This document shows positions 36,028 to 43,962 of a stretch of 55,501 nucleotides of DNA, in pieces. The stretch comes from GCA-020343675 sp964462945 (GTDB lineage Bacteria; Planctomycetota; Phycisphaerae; Sedimentisphaerales; Anaerobacaceae). Location of the stretch: positions 1 to 55,501 of the forward strand of contig CAYWZW010000033.1 in NCBI GenBank assembly GCA_964462945.1, in the 5' to 3' direction. The translations under genes and the position numbers were made by a program. The notes under the pieces are model-generated. The model worked only from the letters and a program-made list of their open reading frames with translations, ran no database searches and was not told the origin of the DNA. The first letter of the stretch is position 1. Each line of letters begins with the position of its first letter.

Positions 36028-38166
36028 ATGAATGTACGAAAAGTAATTACAGTAGTCTTGGCAATGATCTTTATGATTGCCGCCGTGGCGCAAGCGGAAG
36101 ACCCGGTTTATTTCGCCGACGCCAATCTCAAAGCTGCTGTTGAAGAGGTTTTGGGCATCCAAAATCCCACACCTACTGACATGCTTTCCCTTTATTATCT
36201 TGATGCTTTAAATGACAGGGGAATCGCAAGCCTAACGGGGATCGAGCATGCAACAAATCTTCGAAGACTCAATCTGTTAGGCAATCTGATAAGCGACATC
36301 AAACCTTTATCAGGACTATCGAACTTATCACATCTTCTTCTGGGAAGAAATCTGATCAGCGATATTAGTTCCTTGTTAGGCCTAACAAATCTGGAGGTGT
36401 TGGATCTGGAACATAATCAGATCAGTGATATCGTTACACTATCAGGGCTTACGAATCTAACTCGTCTGCTATTAGAAAACAACGTTATCAGTGATATTTC
36501 TCCGTTATCAGGACTGACGAACATAGATGACTTACATTTGGGGAATACTCATTTAACGGATATATCCCCTTTGGCGAGTTTAACAAACATGAAATATCTA
36601 TGGTTATACTCCAACCAAATAAACGATATATCCCCCTTAGCCGGCCTTACATCACTGATTGATCTAAGGGTGCATAATAACAATCTTACTCATTGTAATG
36701 TTGTAGCCAACCTAACAAATTTAGAATACTTAGGATTGGGACAAAATGGACTGACAGATTGCAGTTGTATCTCAGGATTGACAAATCTGATTTATCTGGA
36801 CCTGCAGAATAATGATATAAGTGACATCTCTTGCTTAGTTGGTCTGACCAAGATGACTTATTTGTTCCTAGACGGTAATCCCATCACTGACATTTCGTCT
36901 GTTTCAGGATTAACCGATCTGGTCCATTTGAACTTTGGTCACGGCAATGTGAGCAATATATCTGCACTATCAGGTTTAACAAAACTTCAAGGCTTGGTTG
37001 CATGGTCCAGTCAGATAAAGGACATAGGTCCTTTAGCGAGTTTGCCAAATCTTATGTTCTTGCGCATTGATAACAACCTGATTCAAGACATCACTCCGCT
37101 GTCAGGTCTTATGAGTTTAACAGAACTCTGGCTAAACGTAAATCAAATCAGTAATGTAAGTCCGCTGTTGGGATTGACTAATCTGACATTTCTAAATATA
37201 GAAAACAATCCTTTGGAACTGACAACATACTGTGAGTACATGAGAACGATTCTCAATAACAATCCAAATCTGAAAGAGGAAGATTTCTATCGCGACTACA
37301 GGATTGCCTATAATCCTTCACCGGCAGATGGCGCCGAAGTCGAAAACTCTAATTTGACTCTTAGTTGGACGACAAATTCTATTGGAAAGCTACAGGATGT
37401 TTACTTCGGAGACAATTATGCGAATGTCAGCGACGGTGTCGGTGGTACATTCCATGGCAGCCAGGTTGAGACGGACTTTGTTGTTGGTCTACCCGGATGT
37501 CCCTATCCGAACGGTCTTGTTCCCGGTAAAACTTACTTCTGGCGGATTGATGAAGTCGAGGATGACGGTATGACAGTATGCAAAGGCGATATCTGGAGCT
37601 TTACAGTAGAAGGTGTTATTGAAGAAACTGTAGAGTACCAGGTTTCCTCGAGTGGAGACGACGGGTATGCTTTTAATGATACAGCTCAGAACCTGGACAC
37701 AGATTTTCTGAGAGTCGGCTCTTCTTCATTCGCGAAGCCGCCGTATTATATGTCCGGCATGGTCTTCAGAAATGTGAACATTCCGCAAGGTACCCGGATT
37801 CTCAGTGCGCGACTAAAGATACGAGCGCATACCAGCCGGTTGACCGATGTTGCTTATGGCGTGATTCAAGCGGAAGCCGCGAACAATGCTGCCGCCTTTG
37901 GCAGCTCTCGCCACATTGCTTCGCTGCCCAGGACCAGTGCATCAGTCAACTGGGACCTGGACCAGCCCTGGTCGGCAGACGCCTGGTACGAGAGCCCTGA
38001 CATTGCCGAAGTAGTCCAGGAGGTCATAAATCGCGCTGGATGGTCGGCAAACAACGCGCTGGCAATCCTGTATAGCAGCCGGTCCGAAGGCGGCTACCGC
38101 AACTTCTCGGCGTACGACCGCGGCAGCGATTATGCACCAATGCTGGAAATCACGTATGTGCCTTAG
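36028..38166 (+). CDS. Secreted leucine-rich-repeat protein with DNRLRE-like C-terminal domain
   Basis: The 712-residue protein has a signal peptide (about 1-23) and about 15 internalin-type LRRs of 22 residues from near residue 73 to 395 (consensus NLxxLxLxxNxIxDIxPLxGLT). An Ig/fibronectin-like domain follows (about 425-528; DVYFGDNYANV, TYFWRIDEVEDD), then the same C-terminal domain as the GLUG protein (about 533-712). The LRR part is AT-rich, unlike the C-terminal domain, which suggests a mosaic origin. LRRs probably bind a protein or polysaccharide outside the cell. Start supported by GGAGG. Confidence 0.87.
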   Translation: MNVRKVITVVLAMIFMIAAVAQAEDPVYFADANLKAAVEEVLGIQNPTPTDMLSLYYLDALNDRGIASLTGIEHATNLRRLNLLGNLISDIKPLSGLSNLSHLLLGRNLISDISSLLGLTNLEVLDLEHNQISDIVTLSGLTNLTRLLLENNVISDISPLSGLTNIDDLHLGNTHLTDISPLASLTNMKYLWLYSNQINDISPLAGLTSLIDLRVHNNNLTHCNVVANLTNLEYLGLGQNGLTDCSCISGLTNLIYLDLQNNDISDISCLVGLTKMTYLFLDGNPITDISSVSGLTDLVHLNFGHGNVSNISALSGLTKLQGLVAWSSQIKDIGPLASLPNLMFLRIDNNLIQDITPLSGLMSLTELWLNVNQISNVSPLLGLTNLTFLNIENNPLELTTYCEYMRTILNNNPNLKEEDFYRDYRIAYNPSPADGAEVENSNLTLSWTTNSIGKLQDVYFGDNYANVSDGVGGTFHGSQVETDFVVGLPGCPYPNGLVPGKTYFWRIDEVEDDGMTVCKGDIWSFTVEGVIEETVEYQVSSSGDDGYAFNDTAQNLDTDFLRVGSSSFAKPPYYMSGMVFRNVNIPQGTRILSARLKIRAHTSRLTDVAYGVIQAEAANNAAAFGSSRHIASLPRTSASVNWDLDQPWSADAWYESPDIAEVVQEVINRAGWSANNALAILYSSRSEGGYRNFSAYDRGSDYAPMLEITYVP

Positions 38167-38441
38167 CGGTGCAGGCCGGACAGCGTGTTGCCCATGCGAC
38201 ACTTAATGCGCCCGATACAATCACGTGTGGTTCGGCGTGGGGGTCGGGCGGCTTCGACGAGCTTTCGGACTGCCTGACGCGACGATTGTACAGTCTTCTC
38301 ACGACCGTACTCGGGCAGATGGTCCAGCATCGTCAGCAGGAACTGGTCGAAGGGCTTGCCGCTCTGCTCGTACTCGGCAATTTCCCATTGCGAGAAAATC
38401 GGGTGCGGGGGCTTGATAGAACGGATGGGGATCGAGTATGA
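38163..38441 (-). pseudogene. Antisense coding remnant after the LRR gene (copy 2)
   Basis: A minus-strand frame without a start codon reads HPIFSQWEIAEYEQSGKPF, then FLLTMLDHLPEYGREK, then the same 40 residues as at 35684-35803, and stops at 38163. About 90 codons remain. I do not recognise the protein. It overlaps the stop of the LRR gene and extends under the promoter region of the EF-P gene. Confidence 0.4.
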
Positions 38442-38442
38442 T
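38413..38442 (+). promoter_or_regulatory. Sigma-70-like promoter candidate for EF-P
   Basis: TTGATA (38413-38418) and TATGAT (38437-38442) are 18 bp apart and 43 bp before the GTG start at 38485. Confidence 0.5.
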
Positions 38443-38484
38443 TATCATTTTTGCAGAGAACATTCGTTTTGCAGGAGACTTGCT

Positions 38485-39042
38485 GTGAAGGCAAACGACT
38501 TACGAAAAGGCATGGCTGTTATGCTGGATGGGAAGCTCTATGTTTGCGTGCAGGCGACGCACATGACGCCCGGCAATTTGCGGGCGTTTGTGCAGGCCAA
38601 GCTCAAATCACCGGCCGACGGCACAGTCGTCGAGAAGCGTCTGCGTTCGACGGATGACATCGAGCACGCGTATCTCGACCGGCGGGAGATGGAGTACCTC
38701 TACTCGGATAAGGCCGGCCACATTCTCATGGACAACCAGACTTACGACCAGATTACGGCCGGCGACGAGCTGATCGGCGAATCGATCAAGTTCTTCAAGC
38801 CGAACACGCCTCTGGTGGCTTTGACACACGAGGGCAACGTGATTGGCATCGAGCTGCCCAAGTCGGTTGACTTGACCGTGACCGACACGACACCCACGCC
38901 GAAGGGGGCCACGGTGATGAATCAGCTCAAGGACGCCGTGCTGGAGACGGGGCTGCGGACGCGCGTTCCGCCCTTCATTGACGTAGGCGACGTCGTCCGC
39001 ATAAATACCGAAGACGGCTCGTACATGGCGCGAGCAAAATAG
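38485..39042 (+). CDS. efp: Elongation factor P with unusual PGN loop
   Basis: 185 residues from a GTG start at 38485, chosen because AGGAG lies 9 bases upstream and the protein then has normal EF-P length. Three beta-barrel domains are recognisable (KANDLRKGMAVMLDGKLYV, PADGTVVEKRLRSTDDIE, KSVDLTVTDTTP to the C-terminal INTEDGSYMARAK). EF-P relieves ribosome stalling at polyproline. The loop that normally carries a modified Lys or Arg reads PGNLRAF, with N31 at the tip. No modification gene (epmA, earP or ymfI type) is visible nearby. Confidence 0.93.
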   Translation: MKANDLRKGMAVMLDGKLYVCVQATHMTPGNLRAFVQAKLKSPADGTVVEKRLRSTDDIEHAYLDRREMEYLYSDKAGHILMDNQTYDQITAGDELIGESIKFFKPNTPLVALTHEGNVIGIELPKSVDLTVTDTTPTPKGATVMNQLKDAVLETGLRTRVPPFIDVGDVVRINTEDGSYMARAK

Positions 39043-39069
39043 CAGGCCCGCCTCGGCGCCATCCAAAAA

Positions 39070-39891
39070 TCATCGCAGCGGACGAATCCAGATATTCCTG
39101 AAGCGGACGGGGTTGTTGTGCGCCGAGAGGCTCAGCGGCAGCTTTTCGGGGATCGGCTTATCGTAACGCGGCAGAATCCGGTGGCCGGTCGGGCCGTAGA
39201 TTTCCTGGTTGTGATGGACGAGGACGCCGTTGTGCAGGACGGTGACGTATGCCGGCTTCTGGAGCGTGCCGTCTTTGAAAACCGGGGCGAAGAAGATAAT
39301 GTCGAAGCTCTGCCATTGGCCCGGCTTGCGGCAGGCGTTGACCCTCGGCGGGGTCTGGCCATAGACGGCGGCCGCCTGGCCGTCGGGATAGAGCTTCTGC
39401 GTGTAGGAATCGTAAACCTGAATCTCGAACAGGCCCATGAGCATCACGCCGCTGTTGCCGCGGTCGAACATCTGGCCCTGCGGCGGGTCGGGCGCCTGCC
39501 ACTCTATGTGCAACTGGCAGTCGCCGAAGGCCTGATTCGTCGTCAGGTCGCCCGATACGGCGATCAGCTCGCCGTTCTCGATCTTCCAGCCGGAAGTCTG
39601 CCATTGCGAAAGGTCCTTGCCGTCAAAGAGCACTACGGCATCGGATGGAGCGGCAACGGCGGCGGGCGGGCCCGGCGTGACTTTCGGCGGGGCGGGCCGG
39701 TCCGGATCGTGCACGTGATAGCCGCACCAGGGCAGGATGGGTGTATCCTTGTAGCCGACGATGCCGGAGCCGTCTTTGGCCTGGACGAGCTTCGTCGGCG
39801 CCTGTCCCGGCGCGACTTGTACAGAGCCGAAAAGCCAAATTGCTGCCGCAAATCCGACGACCTGCGAAATAGTCACTGGATAACGACACAT
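39070..39891 (-). CDS. Secreted DUF1080 (3-keto-disaccharide hydrolase family) protein
   Basis: 273 residues from the ATG at 39891 (GAGGAG upstream), with a signal peptide (about 1-30). The DUF1080 jelly-roll starts near 85 (VVLFDGKDLSQWQ) and includes DRGNSGVMLMGLFEIQVYDS, AVYGQTPPRVNACRKPGQWQ and NIWIRPLR. Members are abundant in Planctomycetota; some hydrolyse 3-keto-glycosides and others may only bind sugar. The end lies close to the convergent EF-P gene. A 31-bp gap separates it from the ADH synthase gene upstream on the same strand. Confidence 0.87.
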   Translation of the reverse strand: MCRYPVTISQVVGFAAAIWLFGSVQVAPGQAPTKLVQAKDGSGIVGYKDTPILPWCGYHVHDPDRPAPPKVTPGPPAAVAAPSDAVVLFDGKDLSQWQTSGWKIENGELIAVSGDLTTNQAFGDCQLHIEWQAPDPPQGQMFDRGNSGVMLMGLFEIQVYDSYTQKLYPDGQAAAVYGQTPPRVNACRKPGQWQSFDIIFFAPVFKDGTLQKPAYVTVLHNGVLVHHNQEIYGPTGHRILPRYDKPIPEKLPLSLSAHNNPVRFRNIWIRPLR

Positions 39892-39922
39892 TGTATTGCT
39901 CCTCGAAAACTTAGTCTGCCAA

Positions 39923-40717
39923 TTAGTCCTGCACGATCTTGATCGCCTCGTCAACGGTTGCGACTTCGTGGACCATCTTGCTCAGGGCGTGGACCATTTG
40001 GGTCGGGTTCTTGTGCTGGAAGGCGTTGCGGCCGATGGAGACACCCGCAGCGCCCGCTTCCAGAGCACCCTGGACCATGTTGAAGATCTCTTCGTCGCTG
40101 CCCATCTTCGGGCCGCCCGCGATCACGACCGGCACGGGACAGCCTTCGACGACTTTGGCGAAACTTTCAACGCTGCCGGTATAGACGACCTTCACGATAT
40201 CGGCGCCCAGCTCGGCTCCGACCCTGGCGGCGTGCTTGACGTTGTTACCGTCGTATTCATCCTTGATCTTAGCCCCGCGGGTGTACATCATCGCAACCAG
40301 CGGCATCTGCCATTCCATGCACCGCTCGCTGATCTGCCCCAATTGCCGGAGCATTTCCTTGTCGGTCTCGGCGCCTAAGTTGATGTGCACCGAGACCGCA
40401 TCGGCCCCGAGCTTGATCGCCTCTTCGACGGTGCAGACCAATTCCTTGGCGTTCGGGTCGGGGCTCATCGCCGTGCCCGCCGAAAGGTGGATAATCAGGC
40501 CGACGTCGCGGCCCGTGCCTCGATGCCCTGCCCGGACGATGCCCTTGTGCATGAGGATGGCGTTGGCCCCGCCGGCCACGACGTTGCTGACCGCCGTGCG
40601 CATGTCGGCTAAGCCTTCAATCGGCCCGACCGTCACGCCGTGATCCATCGGAATGATGACCGTCTTATGGGAGTTGCGGTCGATGATCCTTTCGAGTCGT
40701 ATCTTCTTGCCGATCAT
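39923..40717 (-). CDS. 2-amino-3,7-dideoxy-D-threo-hept-6-ulosonate (ADH) synthase
   Basis: The 264-residue class I aldolase barrel matches the MJ0400/GriI type: IIPMDHGVTVGPIEGL, ILMHKGIV, HINLGAETDKEML, the Schiff-base region KVVYTGS and GGPKMGSDEEIF. In archaea it condenses a C6 sugar phosphate product with aspartate semialdehyde to make ADH, the substrate of DHQ synthase II. In Streptomyces GriI starts 3-amino-4-hydroxybenzoate synthesis. Its partner enzyme is at 26207-27202, 13 kb away. Start has GGAG upstream. Fructose-bisphosphate aldolase is less likely given the matches. Confidence 0.88.
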   Translation of the reverse strand: MIGKKIRLERIIDRNSHKTVIIPMDHGVTVGPIEGLADMRTAVSNVVAGGANAILMHKGIVRAGHRGTGRDVGLIIHLSAGTAMSPDPNAKELVCTVEEAIKLGADAVSVHINLGAETDKEMLRQLGQISERCMEWQMPLVAMMYTRGAKIKDEYDGNNVKHAARVGAELGADIVKVVYTGSVESFAKVVEGCPVPVVIAGGPKMGSDEEIFNMVQGALEAGAAGVSIGRNAFQHKNPTQMVHALSKMVHEVATVDEAIKIVQD

Positions 40718-40986
40718 AGCCAGATCTCCAAATTCTCGTCATTGCGAGTTCGCCCCCCGCGAACGAAGCAATCTGATATTCTCACGCTTAGAATCTACCC
40801 AGACCCGCACAAAAGGCAAGAGAAAAACGCCCCACCCCGCGCCGTTGAAGAGTCGGGGGAAGATATGAAATACGGGTCCATCTTCTTTTCTTCCTTTTTT
40901 TTGCCGACCGTCTTGACGGGCCCCACGCCCCATGGTATCATTTTCAGCGATAGCGAAAGGGAACCAGAAATCGCCATTGCAGGCTT
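40718..40986. other. Intergenic stretch with CATTGCGAG-type repeat
   Basis: The segment 40739-40775 (TCATTGCGAG to CGAAGCAATC) belongs to a class of short palindromic elements also seen at 45287-45345. No gene is convincing. AT-rich sequence near 40870-40910 may contain the promoter of the DUF2283 gene. Confidence 0.35.
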
Positions 40987-41220
40987 ATGAAGGAAAATAT
41001 GAAAGTATATTATGACGATGAAGTAGATGCTTTGTATTTAAAGTTGGGAGATGAGACCCCGGATGGAGCTATAGAAATTGCTGAAGGTGTTAATTTAGAT
41101 ACAACTTCGCAAGATAAGATAGTGAGTATAGAAATCCTGAATGCCTCTAAGAAAATGGATTTAAGAACAGTCTTGTCTTATTCGCTTGAATTTGACAAGG
41201 ATTTGATACTCAACAAATGA
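40987..41220 (+). CDS. DUF2283 family small protein
   Basis: The 77-residue protein has the DUF2283 pattern: KVYYDDEVDALYLKLGD at the start, IEIAEGVNLDTTSQDKIVSI in the middle. The family is common in mobile and toxin-antitoxin neighbourhoods and has no proved function. A second ATG at 40999, with AAGGA upstream, is perhaps the true start, giving 73 residues. Composition is AT-richer than surrounding core genes. Confidence 0.82.
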   Translation: MKENMKVYYDDEVDALYLKLGDETPDGAIEIAEGVNLDTTSQDKIVSIEILNASKKMDLRTVLSYSLEFDKDLILNK

Positions 41221-41321
41221 CCTAACCGTCGGTAATCGCCTGTTCACGACAGCCTGACTATCCATCGGCTGTTGAGGCATTGATCTTGTCCAACAGCAGA
41301 AACAAAGCGTAAGGGATTCGC

Positions 41322-42059
41322 ATGAAAAAGTCGGAGACTGAATCGTTTCCGTCAGAGGTAGTGGACAAACTCAAGACCTACGTTTACAGACTCATTGACC
41401 CGCGAAATGGGGAGACCTTCTATATTGGGAAGGGCAGGGGCAATCGCGTCTTTGCGCACATCCGGGCCGAGCAGAAACTGGACGGCGATGAACTCGGTAA
41501 CAAGCTGAAGCGCGTCCGCGAAATACGCATTGCCGGCTTTGAGGTAGCTCATGTCATTCATCGCCACGGAATGGATGACAAGACTGCCTTGGAGGTCGAG
41601 GCGGCGTTGATCGATGCATACCCGGAGGTTCTGAATGATGTTGGCGGGGTGCACAGTGATGACTATGGGGTGATGCACGCAAAGGAGATCGTCCGACGTT
41701 ATTGTGCGGAGCCAGCAGTGTTCAAACAGAAGGCGTTGCTGATCAGCATCAACAGGAGTGCTGCCGAGACCTCGTTGTATGAAGCGACCCGGTACGCATG
41801 GAAGGTCAGCAAGTCCAAGGCCAAGAAAGCAGAGGTTGTTCTTGCTACCGTGCGGGGCTTAATCGTCGGAGCTTTTGTTGCGCATGACTGGCTGGAGGCG
41901 ACGGCAGCCAACTTCCCAGGTCATGAGGATGCTCCAGGGCGTCTCGGCTTCGTTGGAAAGGAGGCACCTGTAGAGATCAGCAACCTGTACGTTGGGAAGC
42001 GCGTGCCGGACGAGTACCGCAAACCCGGCGCGGCGAATCCAATCAAGTACACGTGGTAG
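41322..42059 (+). CDS. GIY-YIG nuclease family protein
   Basis: The 245-residue protein has an N-terminal GIY-YIG domain in the variant form YVYRLIDPRNGETFYIGKG with GNRVFAHI (about 20-45) and EVEAALIDAYP (about 90), as in the LEM-3-like subgroup. The C-terminal half (KAEVVLATVRGLIVGAFVA, FPGHEDAPGRLGFVGKEAP) is a frequent companion in this subgroup. It may cut DNA; no partner or host gene is visible. It is followed by a nucleotidyltransferase gene on the same strand, so both may be accessory cargo. Confidence 0.82.
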   Translation: MKKSETESFPSEVVDKLKTYVYRLIDPRNGETFYIGKGRGNRVFAHIRAEQKLDGDELGNKLKRVREIRIAGFEVAHVIHRHGMDDKTALEVEAALIDAYPEVLNDVGGVHSDDYGVMHAKEIVRRYCAEPAVFKQKALLISINRSAAETSLYEATRYAWKVSKSKAKKAEVVLATVRGLIVGAFVAHDWLEATAANFPGHEDAPGRLGFVGKEAPVEISNLYVGKRVPDEYRKPGAANPIKYTW

Positions 42060-42169
42060 AGTCCGAGGCGTCAGTCTGTGCGACGTGTGTGACAAGGTCA
42101 GTATTGGCGCGATGCGCTGCACGATGCGATGGAATATCCCGGTTAACATGTTTTTGGCAGCATGCAGGT

Positions 42170-42709
42170 ATGACGGGTAAACAGTTCTATGATTGGCAGA
42201 CGTGCGGCGGGACCGACGATGTGATGAGGCTCGTTGACTGCCTTGAAAGAGCGGATGTGGCGTGGTGCGCCATTGGGGGCGTGGCGGTGAACCACTGGGC
42301 GGAACAACCCATGGTGACCCAGGATGTGGACTTCGTCGTGGCCGCCGAGGCGGTCGAGCGCACCGTCTCGCTGCTTGAGGAGGCGGGGTTCCGCTGCGAG
42401 AGGTTCGATTGGTCCATCAACTTCAAGGGCCGTTCGGCGGTCAGTTTTCAGCTCAGCACGGAGGATTTCTATCGTGATTTTCCTTCCCGCGCCGTCCCGG
42501 CGGACGTGCATGGAATTCTCCTGAGAGTGGCCTGCCTGGAGGATACGCTCAAAGGCAAGATGAAGGCATGGTCCGACCCGGAGCGAAGGCAGAGCAAGCG
42601 GCTTAAGGACCTTGCCGATATCGCCCGCCTGGTCGAAGCGCACCCGCATCTGTGGGACATGCTCACCGGCGATCTAAAGCGGCAAGTCCAGCCTCCGGAG
42701 AAGACATAA
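42170..42709 (+). CDS. Nucleotidyltransferase-fold protein (AbiEii-like or MNT-like)
   Basis: 179 residues from the ATG at 42170. CAIGGVAVNHWAEQPMVTQD followed by VDFVV gives the nucleotidyltransferase pattern (GG...DxD), with C-terminal helices (RLKDLADIARLVEAHP) as in the AbiEii/NTP-transferase superfamily. Such proteins can be toxins of type IV-like modules or antitoxins; no antitoxin gene is next to it. The frame is open upstream but the added 39 residues look artificial. Confidence 0.75.
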   Translation: MTGKQFYDWQTCGGTDDVMRLVDCLERADVAWCAIGGVAVNHWAEQPMVTQDVDFVVAAEAVERTVSLLEEAGFRCERFDWSINFKGRSAVSFQLSTEDFYRDFPSRAVPADVHGILLRVACLEDTLKGKMKAWSDPERRQSKRLKDLADIARLVEAHPHLWDMLTGDLKRQVQPPEKT

Positions 42710-42994
42710 GACGGCAGAACGCAGAAAATCATAGCCACGAATTTTCACTAATTAACACGAACAATTCGTGTCCCATTCGTAATACTATCTTTCAAAACGT
42801 TGTTTTTTATGCTCGATTTTCGTTTTGACCGTTTGTAACTTCTGTATATGCAGCATGTTACGAAGCTTTTTCGTCAGACGAACTTTTTGGTTGCGGCCGA
42901 GGGCAAAGCCCGAGGCCGCGCCAAGTTCATTCGTGGCCATCTTTCTCAGCGGTCTCTGCGATCTCTGCGGTTGGTGAGCAACGCGCGGTCGCTT
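42710..42994. other. Gene-free stretch with repeat-like sequence
   Basis: Contains GCCACGAATTTTCACTAATT and AACACGAACAATTCGTG-like fragments and GTCTCTGCGATCTCTGCGG, which recur between genes in many environmental genomes. No gene identified. Confidence 0.35.
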
Positions 42995-43939
42995 TCACTC
43001 CTGGGGCAGGCGCATCTTTTCGTAGAACTCGGCGTACTTGTCTTTATCGTCGGTCTTTCGCCATGCGATGGCCGCACGCGGATGCTCGTTCATCATGCCG
43101 GTGACCATGTAAGGTATGAGGTAGCCCCATTCGATATCCTTGAGCATGGGGATCATGTGATCCTGGATGACCTTGAGAACCGGCGTCAGGTTGAATTTCG
43201 GGTTCTTCAGGAACCCGACTAACAGCTCGAGGCAGCAATTGCCGGGCCCGCGGCCGATGCCGTACAGCGAGCCATCGACGTAATTGGCGTTGTGGATGAT
43301 GCCCTCGATGGTGTTGGCGTACGCGAGCTGCTGGTTGTTGTGGCAGTGCACGCCGATTTCCTTGCCGGGCAAATGCTCCCGGTAGAGCTTGACTAAGTAT
43401 TCAATCTGCTCGCAGTACAGCGCGCCGAAGCTATCGACGACATAGACCACATCGACGGGGGCCTTCGCAAGCTGGTCCAGGGCCTCGATGAGGTCCGGCT
43501 CTATCTCCTTCGAGACCGCCATGATGTTGCAGGTCGTCTCGTAGCCGAGGTCGTGACATCTGTTGATCAGCTCGATGGCGCTGTCGATATACTTGACGTA
43601 CGTGGCCGCACGAATCATATCGATGGGGCTTTCGTCCGCCGGAGCGAACTGCTGCTCCTTGACGCGGTATGAGTCCAGCATGACGCTGATCTTGAGCTCC
43701 GACTCGACGCCGTCGATGATCTGACGAATCTTGTCGTCGTCGCAGTATTTCCAGACGCCGAAATCCTGCGGCGGATACAGCTCTCGGCTGCTTCGATAGC
43801 CGAACTCCATGTAGTCGATGCCGCTCCTGGAAAGGGCCTGATAGACCGCACGGACAAACTCGTCGGTGAAATAGTGGTTGTTAATCAGTCCGCCGTCTCG
43901 GATGGTGCAGTCGAGCACCTTGATTTTCTCTCTGTACAT
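42995..43939 (-). CDS. HMGL-type aldolase (4-hydroxy-2-oxovalerate aldolase / homocitrate synthase-like)
   Basis: The 314-residue barrel has the family metal-site pattern: LDCTIRDGG near the N-terminus, FGYRSSRELYP, VDSFGALY and GVHCHNNQQLAYANTIEG (HxH ligands). Length fits DmpG-like aldolases without the usual C-terminal communication domain. It could cleave or form a carbon-carbon bond next to a 2-oxo acid. It lies 23 bp after aroB on the same strand, so it may act in the same route; no acetaldehyde dehydrogenase partner (DmpF) is present, which argues against catechol breakdown. Confidence 0.82.
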   Translation of the reverse strand: MYREKIKVLDCTIRDGGLINNHYFTDEFVRAVYQALSRSGIDYMEFGYRSSRELYPPQDFGVWKYCDDDKIRQIIDGVESELKISVMLDSYRVKEQQFAPADESPIDMIRAATYVKYIDSAIELINRCHDLGYETTCNIMAVSKEIEPDLIEALDQLAKAPVDVVYVVDSFGALYCEQIEYLVKLYREHLPGKEIGVHCHNNQQLAYANTIEGIIHNANYVDGSLYGIGRGPGNCCLELLVGFLKNPKFNLTPVLKVIQDHMIPMLKDIEWGYLIPYMVTGMMNEHPRAAIAWRKTDDKDKYAEFYEKMRLPQE

Positions 43940-43962
43940 GTTCTAACCTTTAAGCAACGTCC

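Noticed and set aside
40795..40977. Small minus-strand frames before the DUF2283 gene
   Set aside because: Noncoding repeat sequence; no start signals or homology.
41218..41310. Possible second attC site after the DUF2283 gene (CCTAACCGTC ... GCGTAAGGG)
   Set aside because: The arms do not pair well and the 3' core is GTAAG, not GTTAG.
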